Source: Rhizobiaceae bacterium
GTDB lineage: Bacteria > Pseudomonadota > Alphaproteobacteria > Rhizobiales > Rhizobiaceae
Reading direction: 5' to 3'
NCBI GenBank assembly: GCA_017643025.1
Contig: JAEPOG010000001.1
Coordinates: 310,001 to 374,000 of the forward strand
Length of the DNA stretch: 64,000 bases
Below are positions 36,476 to 45,412 of the stretch, in pieces. Below the pieces are notes generated by a model. That model saw only the letters and a program-made list of their open reading frames with translations, did no database searches and was not told where the DNA came from. The position numbers and the translations under genes were made by a program. Each line of letters opens with the position of its first letter. The first letter of the stretch is position 1.

Positions 36476-38773
36476 GTGGCCCGGCGCATCTCCCCCAAGG
36501 GCAAGGCCGGACGAACGCAAGCAGATTCCGGCAGCCACCGCCCTACCCCGCAGGATATTGTCGACTTCCTCGCCGCCAATCCCGACCAGTCGGGCAAGCG
36601 CGAGATCGCGCGCGCTTTCGGCCTGAAAGGCGTCGACCGTGTCTGGCTCAAGGACGTGCTGCGCGAGATGGCCGACGACGGGCTGATCGAGAAACAGGGC
36701 AAGCGCCTCATCCAGCCGGGCGGCCTGCCCCATGTCGTCGCGCTCGATATCTTCTCGCGCGATCATGACGGCCTGCTTCTGGCTCGGCCTGCCGAATGGG
36801 CGGAGGATGCGGGCGCGCCGCCGCTGGTGCAGGTCCGCACCCGGCGCGGCAAGCCGGCGCCCGGCATCGGCGACCGCGTGCTGGCGCGTGTCTTTCCGGT
36901 CAAGGGCGGCGGCAAGGGTCCTGCTTACACAGCGCAGGTTCTGAAGAAGCTCGACCGCACTCGCGACGCGGTTCTGGGCGTGCTGCGCAAGACGGCCGAT
37001 GGCTTCCGCATAGAGCCTGTCGTGCGCGGCGAGCCGGAGATCGAAATCCCCGCAGACGCATTGAACGGTGCGAAGCCCGACGATCTCGTCGAAGTCGAGC
37101 CGCAAAGCAGGGCGGGTCGCTACGGGCCGCCGCGCGGGCGTGTCGCCGCCGTCGTCGGCAGCATGGACAGCGAGAAAGCGATCTCGATGATCGCCATCCA
37201 CGCCCACGGCATCCCCAACGTTTTTCCGGAAACGGTGATCAAGGAAGCCGAGGCAGCGAGGCCCGCGAAGATGTCGGGTCGGGAGGACTGGCGCAAGCTG
37301 CCGCTCCTCACCATCGACCCCGCCGACGCCAAGGATCATGACGACGCCGTGCGCGCCGAGCCCGATACGGACGAGAAGAACCCAGGCGGGTTCATCGTTG
37401 ACGTCGCCATCGCCGATGTCGCCGCATACGTCACCTCCGGCTCGGCGATGGACCGCGAGGCGCTGAAGCGCGGCAACTCGGTCTATTTTCCCGACCGGGT
37501 CGTGCCGATGCTGCCGGAGCGCATCTCCAACGATCTCTGCTCGTTGCGCGAGAAGGAGGACCGCCCGGCGCTTGCCGTGCGCATGATCTTCGACGCGCAG
37601 GGCCGCAAGCTGCGCCATTCCTTTCACCGCATCATGATGCGGTCCGCCGCGCGTCTCGCCTACCCGCAGGCGCAGGCGGCAATCGACGGCAGCCCCGACG
37701 ACAAGACCGGGCCGTTGCTCGACCCGGTGCTGAAGCCGCTCTGGGATGCCTACAAGGTGCTGAAGAAGGGCCGCGACAAGCGCCAGCCGCTGGAACTCGA
37801 CCTGCCCGAGCGCAAGATCCTGCTGAAAGAAGACGGCACGGTGGACCGTGTCGTCATCCCCGAACGTCTCGACGCCCACAAGCTGATCGAGGAGTTCATG
37901 ATCCAGGCCAATGTGGCCGCGGCAGAGACGCTCGAAGCCAAGCGCCGCGCCTTCGTCTATCGCGCCCACGATGCTCCGTCGCTCGCCAAGCAGGAGGCGT
38001 TGCGCGAATTCCTGCAGACCGTGAACATCTCGCTGGCGCGCGGCGCACAGATGAAGCCGGCGATGTTCAACAAGATCCTCGACCAGGCCGAGGGCACCGA
38101 ACACGCCGAACTGATCAACGAGGTGGTGCTGCGTTCCCAAAGCCAGGCCGTCTACACACCCGAGAACCTCGGCCATTTCGGCCTGAACCTGCGCCGCTAC
38201 GCGCATTTCACATCGCCGATCCGCCGCTATGCCGATCTCATCGTCCACCGCGCGCTGATCGGCGCGCTCGGCCTCGGACCGGAGGGCCTGAAGAAGGAGG
38301 AAGAGGATAGGCTTGAGGAGACGGCCGCCCTAATCTCCGCTTCCGAGCGTCGGGCCATGGCAGCCGAGCGCGAAACGGTGGACCGCCTCGTCGCGCGCCA
38401 TCTCGCCGACCGTATCGGCTCCGATTTCGCCGCCCGCATTTCGGGCGTCACGAAATCGGGCCTGTTCGTCCAGCTGCCGCTTTTTGGCGCAGACGGTTTC
38501 ATACCGGTGTCAACTTTGGGCGACGAATACTATTTCTATGACGAATCGGCGCACGCGCTGGTCGGCGAACGCACGGGCAAGGGCTTCCGGCTTGCCGACC
38601 GCGTCGACGTGCGATTGGTGGAAGTGGCGCCGCTCGCTGGCGCGATGCGCTTCGAGATGCTGAGCGAACCGGGCCCGCTTCCAGCAGGCAAGCGTTCGTT
38701 TCACAAGTCGATGCGCCGCGGCGGCGGCAGGACCGGACGGGCCAAGAGCACCGGCCGCAGCAGGAGACGATAA
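36476..38773 (+). CDS. rnr: Ribonuclease R
   Basis: Processive 3'-5' exoribonuclease that degrades structured RNA. The 765-residue product has an N-terminal helix-turn-helix (TPQDIVDFLAANPDQSGKREIARAFG), cold-shock domains, the RNB catalytic core with its Asp cluster in IDPADAKDHDDAV, AHFTSPIRRYADLIVHR, and a C-terminal S1 domain (ISGVTKSGLFVQLP) followed by a Lys/Arg-rich tail. GTG start 5 nt after topA; its stop overlaps the DUF983 start by 1 nt. Confidence 0.95.
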   Translation: MARRISPKGKAGRTQADSGSHRPTPQDIVDFLAANPDQSGKREIARAFGLKGVDRVWLKDVLREMADDGLIEKQGKRLIQPGGLPHVVALDIFSRDHDGLLLARPAEWAEDAGAPPLVQVRTRRGKPAPGIGDRVLARVFPVKGGGKGPAYTAQVLKKLDRTRDAVLGVLRKTADGFRIEPVVRGEPEIEIPADALNGAKPDDLVEVEPQSRAGRYGPPRGRVAAVVGSMDSEKAISMIAIHAHGIPNVFPETVIKEAEAARPAKMSGREDWRKLPLLTIDPADAKDHDDAVRAEPDTDEKNPGGFIVDVAIADVAAYVTSGSAMDREALKRGNSVYFPDRVVPMLPERISNDLCSLREKEDRPALAVRMIFDAQGRKLRHSFHRIMMRSAARLAYPQAQAAIDGSPDDKTGPLLDPVLKPLWDAYKVLKKGRDKRQPLELDLPERKILLKEDGTVDRVVIPERLDAHKLIEEFMIQANVAAAETLEAKRRAFVYRAHDAPSLAKQEALREFLQTVNISLARGAQMKPAMFNKILDQAEGTEHAELINEVVLRSQSQAVYTPENLGHFGLNLRRYAHFTSPIRRYADLIVHRALIGALGLGPEGLKKEEEDRLEETAALISASERRAMAAERETVDRLVARHLADRIGSDFAARISGVTKSGLFVQLPLFGADGFIPVSTLGDEYYFYDESAHALVGERTGKGFRLADRVDVRLVEVAPLAGAMRFEMLSEPGPLPAGKRSFHKSMRRGGGRTGRAKSTGRSRRR

Positions 38774-39192
38774 TGGTCGACCATGTGACGAACGAATTCC
38801 GGCAGACGCATGGGCGCCCGGCCGTGCCTGCCATGCTGCGCGGCCTGCGCTGCCGCTGCCCCAACTGCGGCGAAGGGCGGCTGTTTCGCGCATTCCTGAA
38901 AACTCACGACGCTTGCCCGGTCTGCCACGAGGAACTCCACCATCAGAGGGCCGACGACTTTCCGGCCTATATTGTCGTCCTGATCGTCGGCCACATCGTG
39001 GTCGGCGCCTTCATGGGGTTCGAGCTCATGTTCGAGCTGTCGACATGGCAGCACCTCGCCATCTGGATTCCCGTCACGATCATCGCAGCGGTGGCGCTGA
39101 TACAGCCAATCAAGGGTGCCGTTATCGGCCTGCAATGGGCACTCAGAATGCACGGGTTCGGCGGCATCGAAGACCGCCCGGAAGAACACTGA
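38773..39192 (+). CDS. DUF983 family protein
   Basis: A 139-residue protein with a cytosolic zinc ribbon made of CRCPNCGEG and CPVCHEE (residues about 28-60) and two hydrophobic spans (YIVVLIVGHIVVGAFMGFELMF and LAIWIPVTIIAAVALIQ). DUF983 proteins are common in alphaproteobacteria, often beside Nudix genes, and their role is unknown. Coupled to rnr and 3 nt before the Nudix gene. Confidence 0.9.
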   Translation: MVDHVTNEFRQTHGRPAVPAMLRGLRCRCPNCGEGRLFRAFLKTHDACPVCHEELHHQRADDFPAYIVVLIVGHIVVGAFMGFELMFELSTWQHLAIWIPVTIIAAVALIQPIKGAVIGLQWALRMHGFGGIEDRPEEH

Positions 39193-39195
39193 GCC

Positions 39196-39960
39196 ATGGC
39201 AGACGACGGGGCGGACGCCATGGCGGGCATGACGCGCGAAGCGATCGACCGCGCCGAAAGCAAGGATTTCGCCCTCGGAGAAGGGCCGAAGCGGCCGCGC
39301 GACGCGGCAACGCTCATCTTGCTCGATGAAACAGGCGGCAAATTCCGGGTATTGCTCGGGCGGCGCAGCCGCCACCATGCCTTCATGCCTGGCCGCTTCG
39401 TCTTTCCCGGCGGGCGCACGGACCCCGCCGATGCGCGCATTCAGGTTGCGACGGACCTACACCCGGACGAGCAGGTCAAGCTGGTCGGCACAGGTGCGCG
39501 AGCCAGCGAGGCGCGCGCCCGCGCCATAGCGCTGTCGGCCGTACGCGAAACCTACGAGGAGGCCGGCCTCCTGATCGGCCGCGCTGGCGACTTTTCCACC
39601 CGCAATCCCGGCTGGCTGGGCTTTGCCGAACACCGCGTCGTGCCTGCTCTGGATCGCCTGCGTTATGTCGCCCGCGCAGTCACACCGCCGGGACGTGTGC
39701 GGCGCTTCGACACCCGCTTCATCGCCGCCTGGAAGCGGGATGTCGCGGTCGAACTGCCGCAAGGCGGCCCGACAGACGAACTCGAGGAGCTCGCCTGGTT
39801 CGACATCGCCGAGGCGAAAGAACTCGAAGTGCCGCTGATCACCAAGACGGTGCTTGCGGACCTCGAGAACCGCCTGCGCGCCGATCCCGGTCTCAACCCG
39901 GGCGGCCCGGTACCTTACTATCACATGCGCCATCGCCGCTTTCAGCGGGACATCCTCTAA
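39196..39960 (+). CDS. Nudix hydrolase
   Basis: A 254-residue Nudix protein. The Nudix box is complete but interrupted: PGGRTDPADA, a 28-residue insertion, then AVRETYEEAGLLIG with the catalytic REtyEEaG. The long insert between the PGG and REXXEE halves is the pattern of the NUDT19-like subgroup, some of which cleave CoA species; here the substrate is not known. Part of the topA-rnr-DUF983 run, 3 nt after DUF983. Confidence 0.88.
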   Translation: MADDGADAMAGMTREAIDRAESKDFALGEGPKRPRDAATLILLDETGGKFRVLLGRRSRHHAFMPGRFVFPGGRTDPADARIQVATDLHPDEQVKLVGTGARASEARARAIALSAVRETYEEAGLLIGRAGDFSTRNPGWLGFAEHRVVPALDRLRYVARAVTPPGRVRRFDTRFIAAWKRDVAVELPQGGPTDELEELAWFDIAEAKELEVPLITKTVLADLENRLRADPGLNPGGPVPYYHMRHRRFQRDIL

Positions 39961-39972
39961 GGATTGCAGTCG

Positions 39973-41163
39973 GTGACCGCGACGCCGCAGCCGCATCCCG
40001 GGCTGGACGCCCCTCCCACCCGCTGGCTGGCGATCGGAGCGGCGATTGCCGCAATCTCTGTCGTCGGCACGGCGATCGGGCTTGGCGTGCCGCTGCTCTC
40101 GGTGATCCTGGAGCAGCGCGGTTTCTCCGCCACCCAGATCGGCCTGAACACGGCGGTCGCCGGCCTCGCTTCCATCGCAGCCGCGCCGATCGCCATTCCG
40201 CTTGCCGTACGCTTCGGCGTTGTCGGCACCATGCTCATGATGATCGTCGCCGGCGGGCTGTCATTTGCCGGCTTCTATTACATCGAGGATTACTGGGCCT
40301 GGTTCCCGTTGCGCGCAGTCCTGCACGTTGCGCTGACGGTGCTCTTCATCCTCTCCGAATTCTGGATAACCAGCTCGGCGCCGGAGCAGCGCCGCGGCTT
40401 CGTGCTCGGCCTCTACGCCACTTGCCTGTCGCTGGGCTTCGCCTTGGGCCCGTGGCTCTTCGCACAGCTTGGCAGCCAGGGATTCGCGCCCTTCGGCGCG
40501 GTCCTGATTCTGATTGGCCTGGCGTCAATCCCTATCCTCGCGGCGTGGCGAGACGGCCCGGATATCAGCGCCGGCGAAGGCACAACGACGGGCGCCAGCT
40601 TCTGGCGCTACCTGTTCCTGGTTCCGACTGCGACCGCTGCCGTCTTGGTGTTCGGCGCAGTCGAGACTGGCGGCTTCGCGCTCTTCCCTGTCTATGGCGT
40701 GCGTATCGGCCTGAGCGAGGCGGACGCCGCGCTCATCCTCACCATGATCGGCCTGGGCAATGTCCTGCTGCAAATACCGCTCGGCATGCTCAGCGACCGT
40801 ATGAAGGACCGCCGCCATCTCCTGCTTGCCTGTGCGGCGGTCGGCCTCGCCGGCATGCTCGTGCTGCCGTTCATTTATGCCGACTGGTACCTCTCGGCCG
40901 CCATGTTCTTTGTCTGGGGCGGCGTGGTCGCCGGGCTGTACACCGTCGGACTCGCCCATCTCGGATCACGGCTCAAGGGCCGCGAACTCGCATCTGCCAA
41001 CGCAGCGTTCGTTCTTTGCTACGGCATCGGCATGCTTCTCGGCCCGCAGGCGATCGGCATCGCCATGGACGCAATCGGCACGCAAGGATTTGCACACGCG
41101 CTGGCCGTCTTCTTCGCGCTCTATCTGCTTCTCGTTTTCACGCGCATGCGGCCAGCCGCTTGA
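39973..41163 (+). CDS. Major facilitator superfamily transporter
   Basis: A protein of about 396 residues with twelve hydrophobic segments and MFS-type loops (GMLSDRMKDRRHLLL after segment 8 corresponds to the DRxGRR loop). It groups by look with YcaD-like small MFS carriers; substrate unknown. GTG at 39973 with AAGGA nine bases upstream preferred to TTG at 39964. Last of the topA run, 12 nt after the Nudix gene. Confidence 0.87.
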   Translation: MTATPQPHPGLDAPPTRWLAIGAAIAAISVVGTAIGLGVPLLSVILEQRGFSATQIGLNTAVAGLASIAAAPIAIPLAVRFGVVGTMLMMIVAGGLSFAGFYYIEDYWAWFPLRAVLHVALTVLFILSEFWITSSAPEQRRGFVLGLYATCLSLGFALGPWLFAQLGSQGFAPFGAVLILIGLASIPILAAWRDGPDISAGEGTTTGASFWRYLFLVPTATAAVLVFGAVETGGFALFPVYGVRIGLSEADAALILTMIGLGNVLLQIPLGMLSDRMKDRRHLLLACAAVGLAGMLVLPFIYADWYLSAAMFFVWGGVVAGLYTVGLAHLGSRLKGRELASANAAFVLCYGIGMLLGPQAIGIAMDAIGTQGFAHALAVFFALYLLLVFTRMRPAA

Positions 41164-41261
41164 CTTTCCCGGCCCAGCCTTTATGTGTCCGCCCGAATTC
41201 TGCGGTCGGGCGCGTCCCTGCGCTGTGCTGCTATCATCTCTGACATTGACGGAACCGGACA

Positions 41262-41429
41262 ATGGCCAAGGCTACGACCATCAAGATCAAGCTGCTTTCG
41301 ACGGCCGACACGGGTTATTTCTACACGGCGAAGAAGAACACCCGCACGATGACCGACAAGCTCACCATGCGCAAATACGATCCAGTTGCGCGCAAGCATG
41401 TCGAGTTCAAGGAAGCAAAGATCAAGTAA
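41262..41429 (+). CDS. rpmG: 50S ribosomal protein L33
   Basis: A 55-residue protein, [21 protein letters not shown], then the conserved [34 protein letters not shown]. It lacks the zinc-binding cysteines, so it is the C-minus type usual in alphaproteobacteria. It has its own terminator 22 nt downstream and lies 98 nt after the MFS gene. Confidence 0.97.
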   Translation: MAKATTIKIKLLSTADTGYFYTAKKNTRTMTDKLTMRKYDPVARKHVEFKEAKIK

Positions 41430-41831
41430 GCATCACTGCATCGGCAGTATTAACGCCGCCTTCGGGCGGCGTTTTTTGTTGTGGAAAAGCACCGTCGCAA
41501 CGACGTCGCGGAACCTATTGCGATGTCAGTGAAAATCGGGGGCCGACCGGCATCTGGCAGCGGTACGAGGAGGCCACTTAGTGCCAGCGCCGGCCGGCCG
41601 ACCCCACGGACCCAGGAGATGCGGCGGACCTGAGCATCATGGGGTATTGGCAGACGGCAACCGGCTAACTAGCCCCGTCGGTTTCCGTCCCGTCCCGCAT
41701 CGACACTCGCGCAGGCCAGTTTGAAAATCAACAGTTTCTTAACTAACCGGCAGAGCACCTTGAGATTAAGGTAAATACGACGGGCACGTTAACTTGCGCC
41801 CGGCATCTGGCCGGACCAGTTCTATTTGCCG
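41430..41831. other. 400-nt interval between convergent rpmG and pleD
   Basis: Beyond the rpmG terminator I see no convincing gene. A GTG-initiated frame of about 50 codons (41480-41630) is basic and has no Shine-Dalgarno. The word CCGGCATCTGGC occurs twice (41547-41558, 41800-41811), the second inside a hairpin CCGGC/GCCGG downstream of pleD. GGCTAACTAGCC near 41670 is a short palindrome. A small RNA cannot be excluded. Confidence 0.4.
41452..41477 (+). terminator. Rho-independent terminator of rpmG
   Basis: AACGCCGCC-TTCG-GGCGGCGTT, a 9-bp perfect stem with a stable UUCG tetraloop, followed by TTTT. Confidence 0.93.
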
Positions 41832-43205
41832 TCAGGCGGCTTTGGACACGACCCGGTTTCGACCGCCGTTCTTTGCCTCGTACAGCGCTACGTCAGCACG
41901 CTTGAGCAGTGCTGCCGCACTGTCCTTCGGTTGCTGCAGAGACGACACGCCGACGCTGATGGTCACATCGATCGTCTTGCCGTCGGATCCGTAGGCAAAT
42001 GCATTGCCGGCTATTTCGGCCCTGATCCTCTCGGCCACGCGCGCTGCGACCGCGAACTCGGTGTCGGGCATCACGATGATGAACTCCTCGCCGCCGTAGC
42101 GGCAGGCCAGGTCTATGCCGCGCACATTGCGCCGCATGCGGGTGGCGAACTCGACCAGGACCTCGTCACCGACGTCGTGGCCGTGAGTGTCGTTGATCGC
42201 CTTAAAGCGGTCGATGTCTAGGATCATCAGCGACAATGGCCGCCGCCGCGCTACCGCCCGCTCGAACAGCGTCTCCAAATGGCTGTCGAGGTAGCGGCGG
42301 TTGTGAAGGCCGGTCAGCCCGTCGGTCACCGCCATCTCGATCGTCTGCGTCACGCTGGCGCGAAGCCGGTCGTTGTAGCGCTTGCGTTTCACCTGCGTCT
42401 TGAGGCGCGCCACAAGCTCCTGCTCGTCGAGCGGCCGGATCAGGAAGTCGTTGATACCGAGCTCGAGCCCACGGATCACGCGCTCCTCCTCTTCTTGAGA
42501 GGCAATGAGGATGATCGGCAGGAAGCGCGTGCGGTCGATTGAGCGCAGTTGCGAGCATAACCGCAGCGGATCGTAGTCGCTGAACGCCGTCGAGACGATC
42601 ACGCAGTCGTAAGGCTGCTCCGCCGCCTCGAATACGCCCATCTGCGGATCGACCACCACCTTGACCTCGGCTTTGTCACGCAGGTAGCGCGCCACCTTGT
42701 CCGCCTGGATTTCACGCTCCTCGATGAGGAGCACGCGCGGCGTGCCGTCGTCGGTTCCGGCACCGCGGCTAAGAAGTTCCTCTATGCCGATATTGCGGGT
42801 CGTTGAAGCGCGCAAACGCAACTCGTCGGTCAGCATCTTCAGCCGCACAAGGCTCTTCACGCGAGTAATGAGCTGCAGGTCGTTCACCGGCTTCGTCAGG
42901 AAATCGTCCGCGCCCGCTTCTAGCCCGCGGATGCGGTCCGACACCTGGTCAAGCGCCGTCACCATCACGACCGGGATGTGCGACGTCGCCGGATCGGTCT
43001 TGAGCCTGCGGCAGACTTCGAACCCGTCCATGTCCGGCATCATCACGTCGAGCAGCACGACGTCGACGCGGTCCTTCTCGCAAATCTCGATCGCCTCTGG
43101 CCCGCTATACGCGCCCAGCACCTCGAAATACTCCGCCAGCAGCCGCGTTTCGAGCAGCTTCACATTGGCCTTGACGTCGTCGACGACCAGGATGCGCGCT
43201 GTCAT
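41832..43205 (-). CDS. pleD: Diguanylate cyclase response regulator PleD
   Basis: Makes cyclic di-GMP on phosphorylation during the swarmer-to-stalked type transition. The 457-residue product has REC1 with phospho-acceptor Asp53 (VVLLDVMMPD), a degenerate REC2 used for dimerisation, and a GGDEF domain with the intact active site RYGGEEF. The product-inhibition I-site RGID lies five residues before it. Order and 1-nt overlap with divK match the conserved divK-pleD operon. Confidence 0.97.
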   Translation of the reverse strand: MTARILVVDDVKANVKLLETRLLAEYFEVLGAYSGPEAIEICEKDRVDVVLLDVMMPDMDGFEVCRRLKTDPATSHIPVVMVTALDQVSDRIRGLEAGADDFLTKPVNDLQLITRVKSLVRLKMLTDELRLRASTTRNIGIEELLSRGAGTDDGTPRVLLIEEREIQADKVARYLRDKAEVKVVVDPQMGVFEAAEQPYDCVIVSTAFSDYDPLRLCSQLRSIDRTRFLPIILIASQEEEERVIRGLELGINDFLIRPLDEQELVARLKTQVKRKRYNDRLRASVTQTIEMAVTDGLTGLHNRRYLDSHLETLFERAVARRRPLSLMILDIDRFKAINDTHGHDVGDEVLVEFATRMRRNVRGIDLACRYGGEEFIIVMPDTEFAVAARVAERIRAEIAGNAFAYGSDGKTIDVTISVGVSSLQQPKDSAAALLKRADVALYEAKNGGRNRVVSKAA

Positions 43206-43576
43206 CAGGCGTCACCCAGATAAGATTTGATGGTCTCGATGAAGCGCGGCACCGAAATCGGCTTTGAAATGTACGCCTCGCAGCCGCCCTGCCGGATGCG
43301 CTCCTCGTCGCCCTTCATGGCGAATGCCGTCACCGCGATCACCGGGATCGCATGCAATTCGTCATCTTCTTTCAGCCATTTGGTGACCTCAAGCCCCGAG
43401 ACTTCGGGAAGCTGGATGTCCATGAGGATCAGGTCCGGACTGTGCAGCCGCGCCAGATCGAGCGCTTCCAGCCCGTTGCGCGTACGCACGGTCTCATAGC
43501 CGCTCGCCTCGATGAGGTCGCGGAAGAGCTTCATGTTGAGCTCGTTGTCCTCCACGATCATCACTTTCTTGGCCAT
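43205..43576 (-). CDS. divK: Cell-cycle response regulator DivK
   Basis: Single-domain response regulator that signals cell-pole identity to the DivJ/PleC-DivL-CckA-CtrA network. The 123-residue product has Asp9-Asp10-type acidic pocket ([11 protein letters not shown]), phospho-acceptor Asp53 ([13 protein letters not shown]), Thr/Lys switch residues in VTAFAMKGD and ISKPI. Its stop overlaps the pleD start by 1 nt. None of its histidine kinases is in the window. Confidence 0.97.
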   Translation of the reverse strand: MAKKVMIVEDNELNMKLFRDLIEASGYETVRTRNGLEALDLARLHSPDLILMDIQLPEVSGLEVTKWLKEDDELHAIPVIAVTAFAMKGDEERIRQGGCEAYISKPISVPRFIETIKSYLGDA

Positions 43577-43770
43577 CTGCGCCTGCCTCCGCCTGGAGCC
43601 GCGCTCCGCCCAAGGGCGGACGACTCCGTTTTGGTCATTTTAGCGTCCATTCATTGACGAAACGGAAACCGGATTGTTGATTTCCCGCCTGCCCGCGCAG
43701 CAACGGAGCCAAAGCTTGCCGCGCCACGCCAGCCGCGTTATCGCCATTAGACTGGCGGAGACATGGCGCG

Positions 43771-44070
43771 TTGAAAACAGGATCGCAAGACAGGGCGGCA
43801 GCCGAGGCGCTCGCCATCGAGGCGCTGGCCTTCATCGCATCCGACGACAAGCTGCTGCCCCGATTTCTGGCGATCACCGGCATCGAAGCTTCGGACATTC
43901 GCCGCGCTGCCGCGACACCGGGTTTTCTGGCCGGCGTCCTCCAGTTCATTGCCGCGCATGAGCCGACATTGGTGCAGTTCGCGGAAGCGACCGGCCATGC
44001 TCCTGATTCCGTCAATCGGGCGCTCGCCGTGCTGCCATTCGGCGACGGCGGTTACGACCGTTCGACATGA
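43771..44070 (+). CDS. DUF3572 family protein
   Basis: A 99-residue helical protein, AAAEALAIEALAFIASDDKLLPRFLAITGIEASDIRRAAATPGFLAGVLQFIAAHEPTLVQFAEATG, matching DUF3572, restricted to alphaproteobacteria and of unknown function. It sits in its conserved place divergent from divK-pleD, which hints at a cell-cycle link. The start is a TTG at 43771 with GGAG upstream; an ATG seven bases earlier is out of frame. It overlaps the HAD-like gene by 4 nt. Confidence 0.82.
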   Translation: MKTGSQDRAAAEALAIEALAFIASDDKLLPRFLAITGIEASDIRRAAATPGFLAGVLQFIAAHEPTLVQFAEATGHAPDSVNRALAVLPFGDGGYDRST

Positions 44071-44729
44071 GCCTCGATCCGGAGACAGCGAGGCAGATCG
44101 AGGAACTGTCGCATGACGATCGTCCGCTTCTGGTCCTCGATGTCGACGACGTACTGATCGAGTTCATCCGACCGTTTCCCAACTACCTGAAATCAAAAGG
44201 TTATGAGCTTCGCCTCGAAACCTTCCGCTTGCACGGAAACATCTTCGAGACGGCCACTGACAGACCCGTCGAACGCGAACTCGCCTCCGAACTCATCGAC
44301 GGCTTCTACGCCTCGCAGGCCGACTGGCAGACGATGACCGAAGGCGCATCCGATGCGCTCGCCAGTTTCGCCAATGCGGTGGAGATCGTACTACTCACCG
44401 CGATGCCGCACCGCCATCGCGATGTCCGCCGCCGGCATTTGCGGTCGCTCGGGCTCGACTATCCGCTGCTCACCACCGAGGCGTCGAAAGGGCCCGCAAT
44501 TGCCGCGCTGCGCGGCCCGGCCGAGCGCGCCGTTGCTTTCGTCGACGACATGCCGAACAACCTCGCTTCCGTAGGCAGGCATGTGCCGGAGGCGCATCTC
44601 TTCCACCTGATGGCCGATAATTCCCTGCGCGAACTCATGCCGCCCATCGAGATCGAGGGGCTGCACATCGTCGAGGACTGGCGCGACGCACAGCCGAAAA
44701 TTGCCCGCGCGCTGGGCGTTCCGACCTAA
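44067..44729 (+). CDS. HAD-like hypothetical protein
   Basis: A 220-residue protein. PLLVLDVDDVLIEFI near residues 20-34 matches HAD motif I (DxDxx), EIVLLTAMPHRHRD gives the motif II Thr, and AVAFVDDMPNNLASV matches the acidic motif IV. A phosphatase or a non-catalytic HAD protein of cell-cycle context is possible; no substrate is evident. It overlaps DUF3572 by 4 nt and is likely co-regulated. Confidence 0.75.
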   Translation: MSLDPETARQIEELSHDDRPLLVLDVDDVLIEFIRPFPNYLKSKGYELRLETFRLHGNIFETATDRPVERELASELIDGFYASQADWQTMTEGASDALASFANAVEIVLLTAMPHRHRDVRRRHLRSLGLDYPLLTTEASKGPAIAALRGPAERAVAFVDDMPNNLASVGRHVPEAHLFHLMADNSLRELMPPIEIEGLHIVEDWRDAQPKIARALGVPT

Positions 44730-45305
44730 CTACAACTCAAGCCGCATCAGCGGCCGCCCTGCCTTGCGCTCCGTGACGACGCTGAAGCCCGCAGCATCAA
44801 AGACCCGCTTCGATCCCACGAACAGACCGAGCGAGCGCGGCGTCTTCGCCTCCGTCATCGGGCACACCTCGAGCAGCCGGACCCCATTCGCCCTTGCGTA
44901 TTCGATTCCCGCCTCAACGAGCCTGTGCGACAGGCCGCTGCCGCGCGCAGAGGATCGGATGAAGAAGCAAGAAATCGCCCAAACGGCCGGATCGTCAGCT
45001 GCGCCGTCCGCCATCGGCGCCGAGGCGCGGCCCTTGTTGTTCCATTCGGGCACGTCGGCGCGCGGACCGATCTGCATCCACCCCACTGCCTTGTCGCCGT
45101 CAAAGGCAAGCAGTCCCGGCGGCGGGCCGGCTTCGATCCGCGCCCTGATATGTGCCTTGTTGCCGACGTGATCGGACGCCCGCCTGGCCGCGGGCGGCAG
45201 CCGGAAATGGGTGCACCAGCAGCCATAACAGGCGCCCTGCTTGCCGAACAGGTTCTCGAAAGCCGGCCACAGATCCGGCGTCAGCGGTCTGCAAACACTC
45301 GCCAC
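44730..45305 (-). CDS. GNAT family N-acetyltransferase
   Basis: A 191-residue protein with an unusual N-terminal cysteine cluster CYGCWCTHF (residues 26-34) and a C-terminal GNAT core ([35 protein letters not shown]). The Cys-rich GCWC motif is typical of a subgroup annotated only as GNAT acetyltransferases in rhizobia and actinobacteria. Substrate unknown. It starts 81 nt from the LexA box of divergent dinB and its stop abuts the HAD-like gene. Confidence 0.85.
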   Translation of the reverse strand: MASVCRPLTPDLWPAFENLFGKQGACYGCWCTHFRLPPAARRASDHVGNKAHIRARIEAGPPPGLLAFDGDKAVGWMQIGPRADVPEWNNKGRASAPMADGAADDPAVWAISCFFIRSSARGSGLSHRLVEAGIEYARANGVRLLEVCPMTEAKTPRSLGLFVGSKRVFDAAGFSVVTERKAGRPLMRLEL

Positions 45306-45385
45306 GCTCTGTCCCTCCCCTTGGCACGCTTCGCGCAGCGCTGTCCGCTTGCCGCGAACTGCGCCTGACCTTAAACTGCATGATT

Positions 45386-45400
45386 GTTCCTGTTATGTTC
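45386..45400 (+). promoter_or_regulatory. LexA box (SOS operator) of dinB
   Basis: GTTC-N7-GTTC, an exact match to the direct-repeat LexA site of alphaproteobacteria, 13 nt before the dinB start codon. Could also affect the divergent GNAT gene. Confidence 0.8.
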
Positions 45401-45412
45401 TCAGAATCGGCA

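Noticed and set aside
36296..38248. 650-codon open frame on the minus strand opposite rnr
   Set aside because: Fully antisense to RNase R, with skewed composition and no recognisable motif.
41480..41630. GTG-initiated basic 50-codon frame after rpmG
   Set aside because: No Shine-Dalgarno, arises directly after the terminator, and has unlikely composition (Arg/Pro/Ser only).
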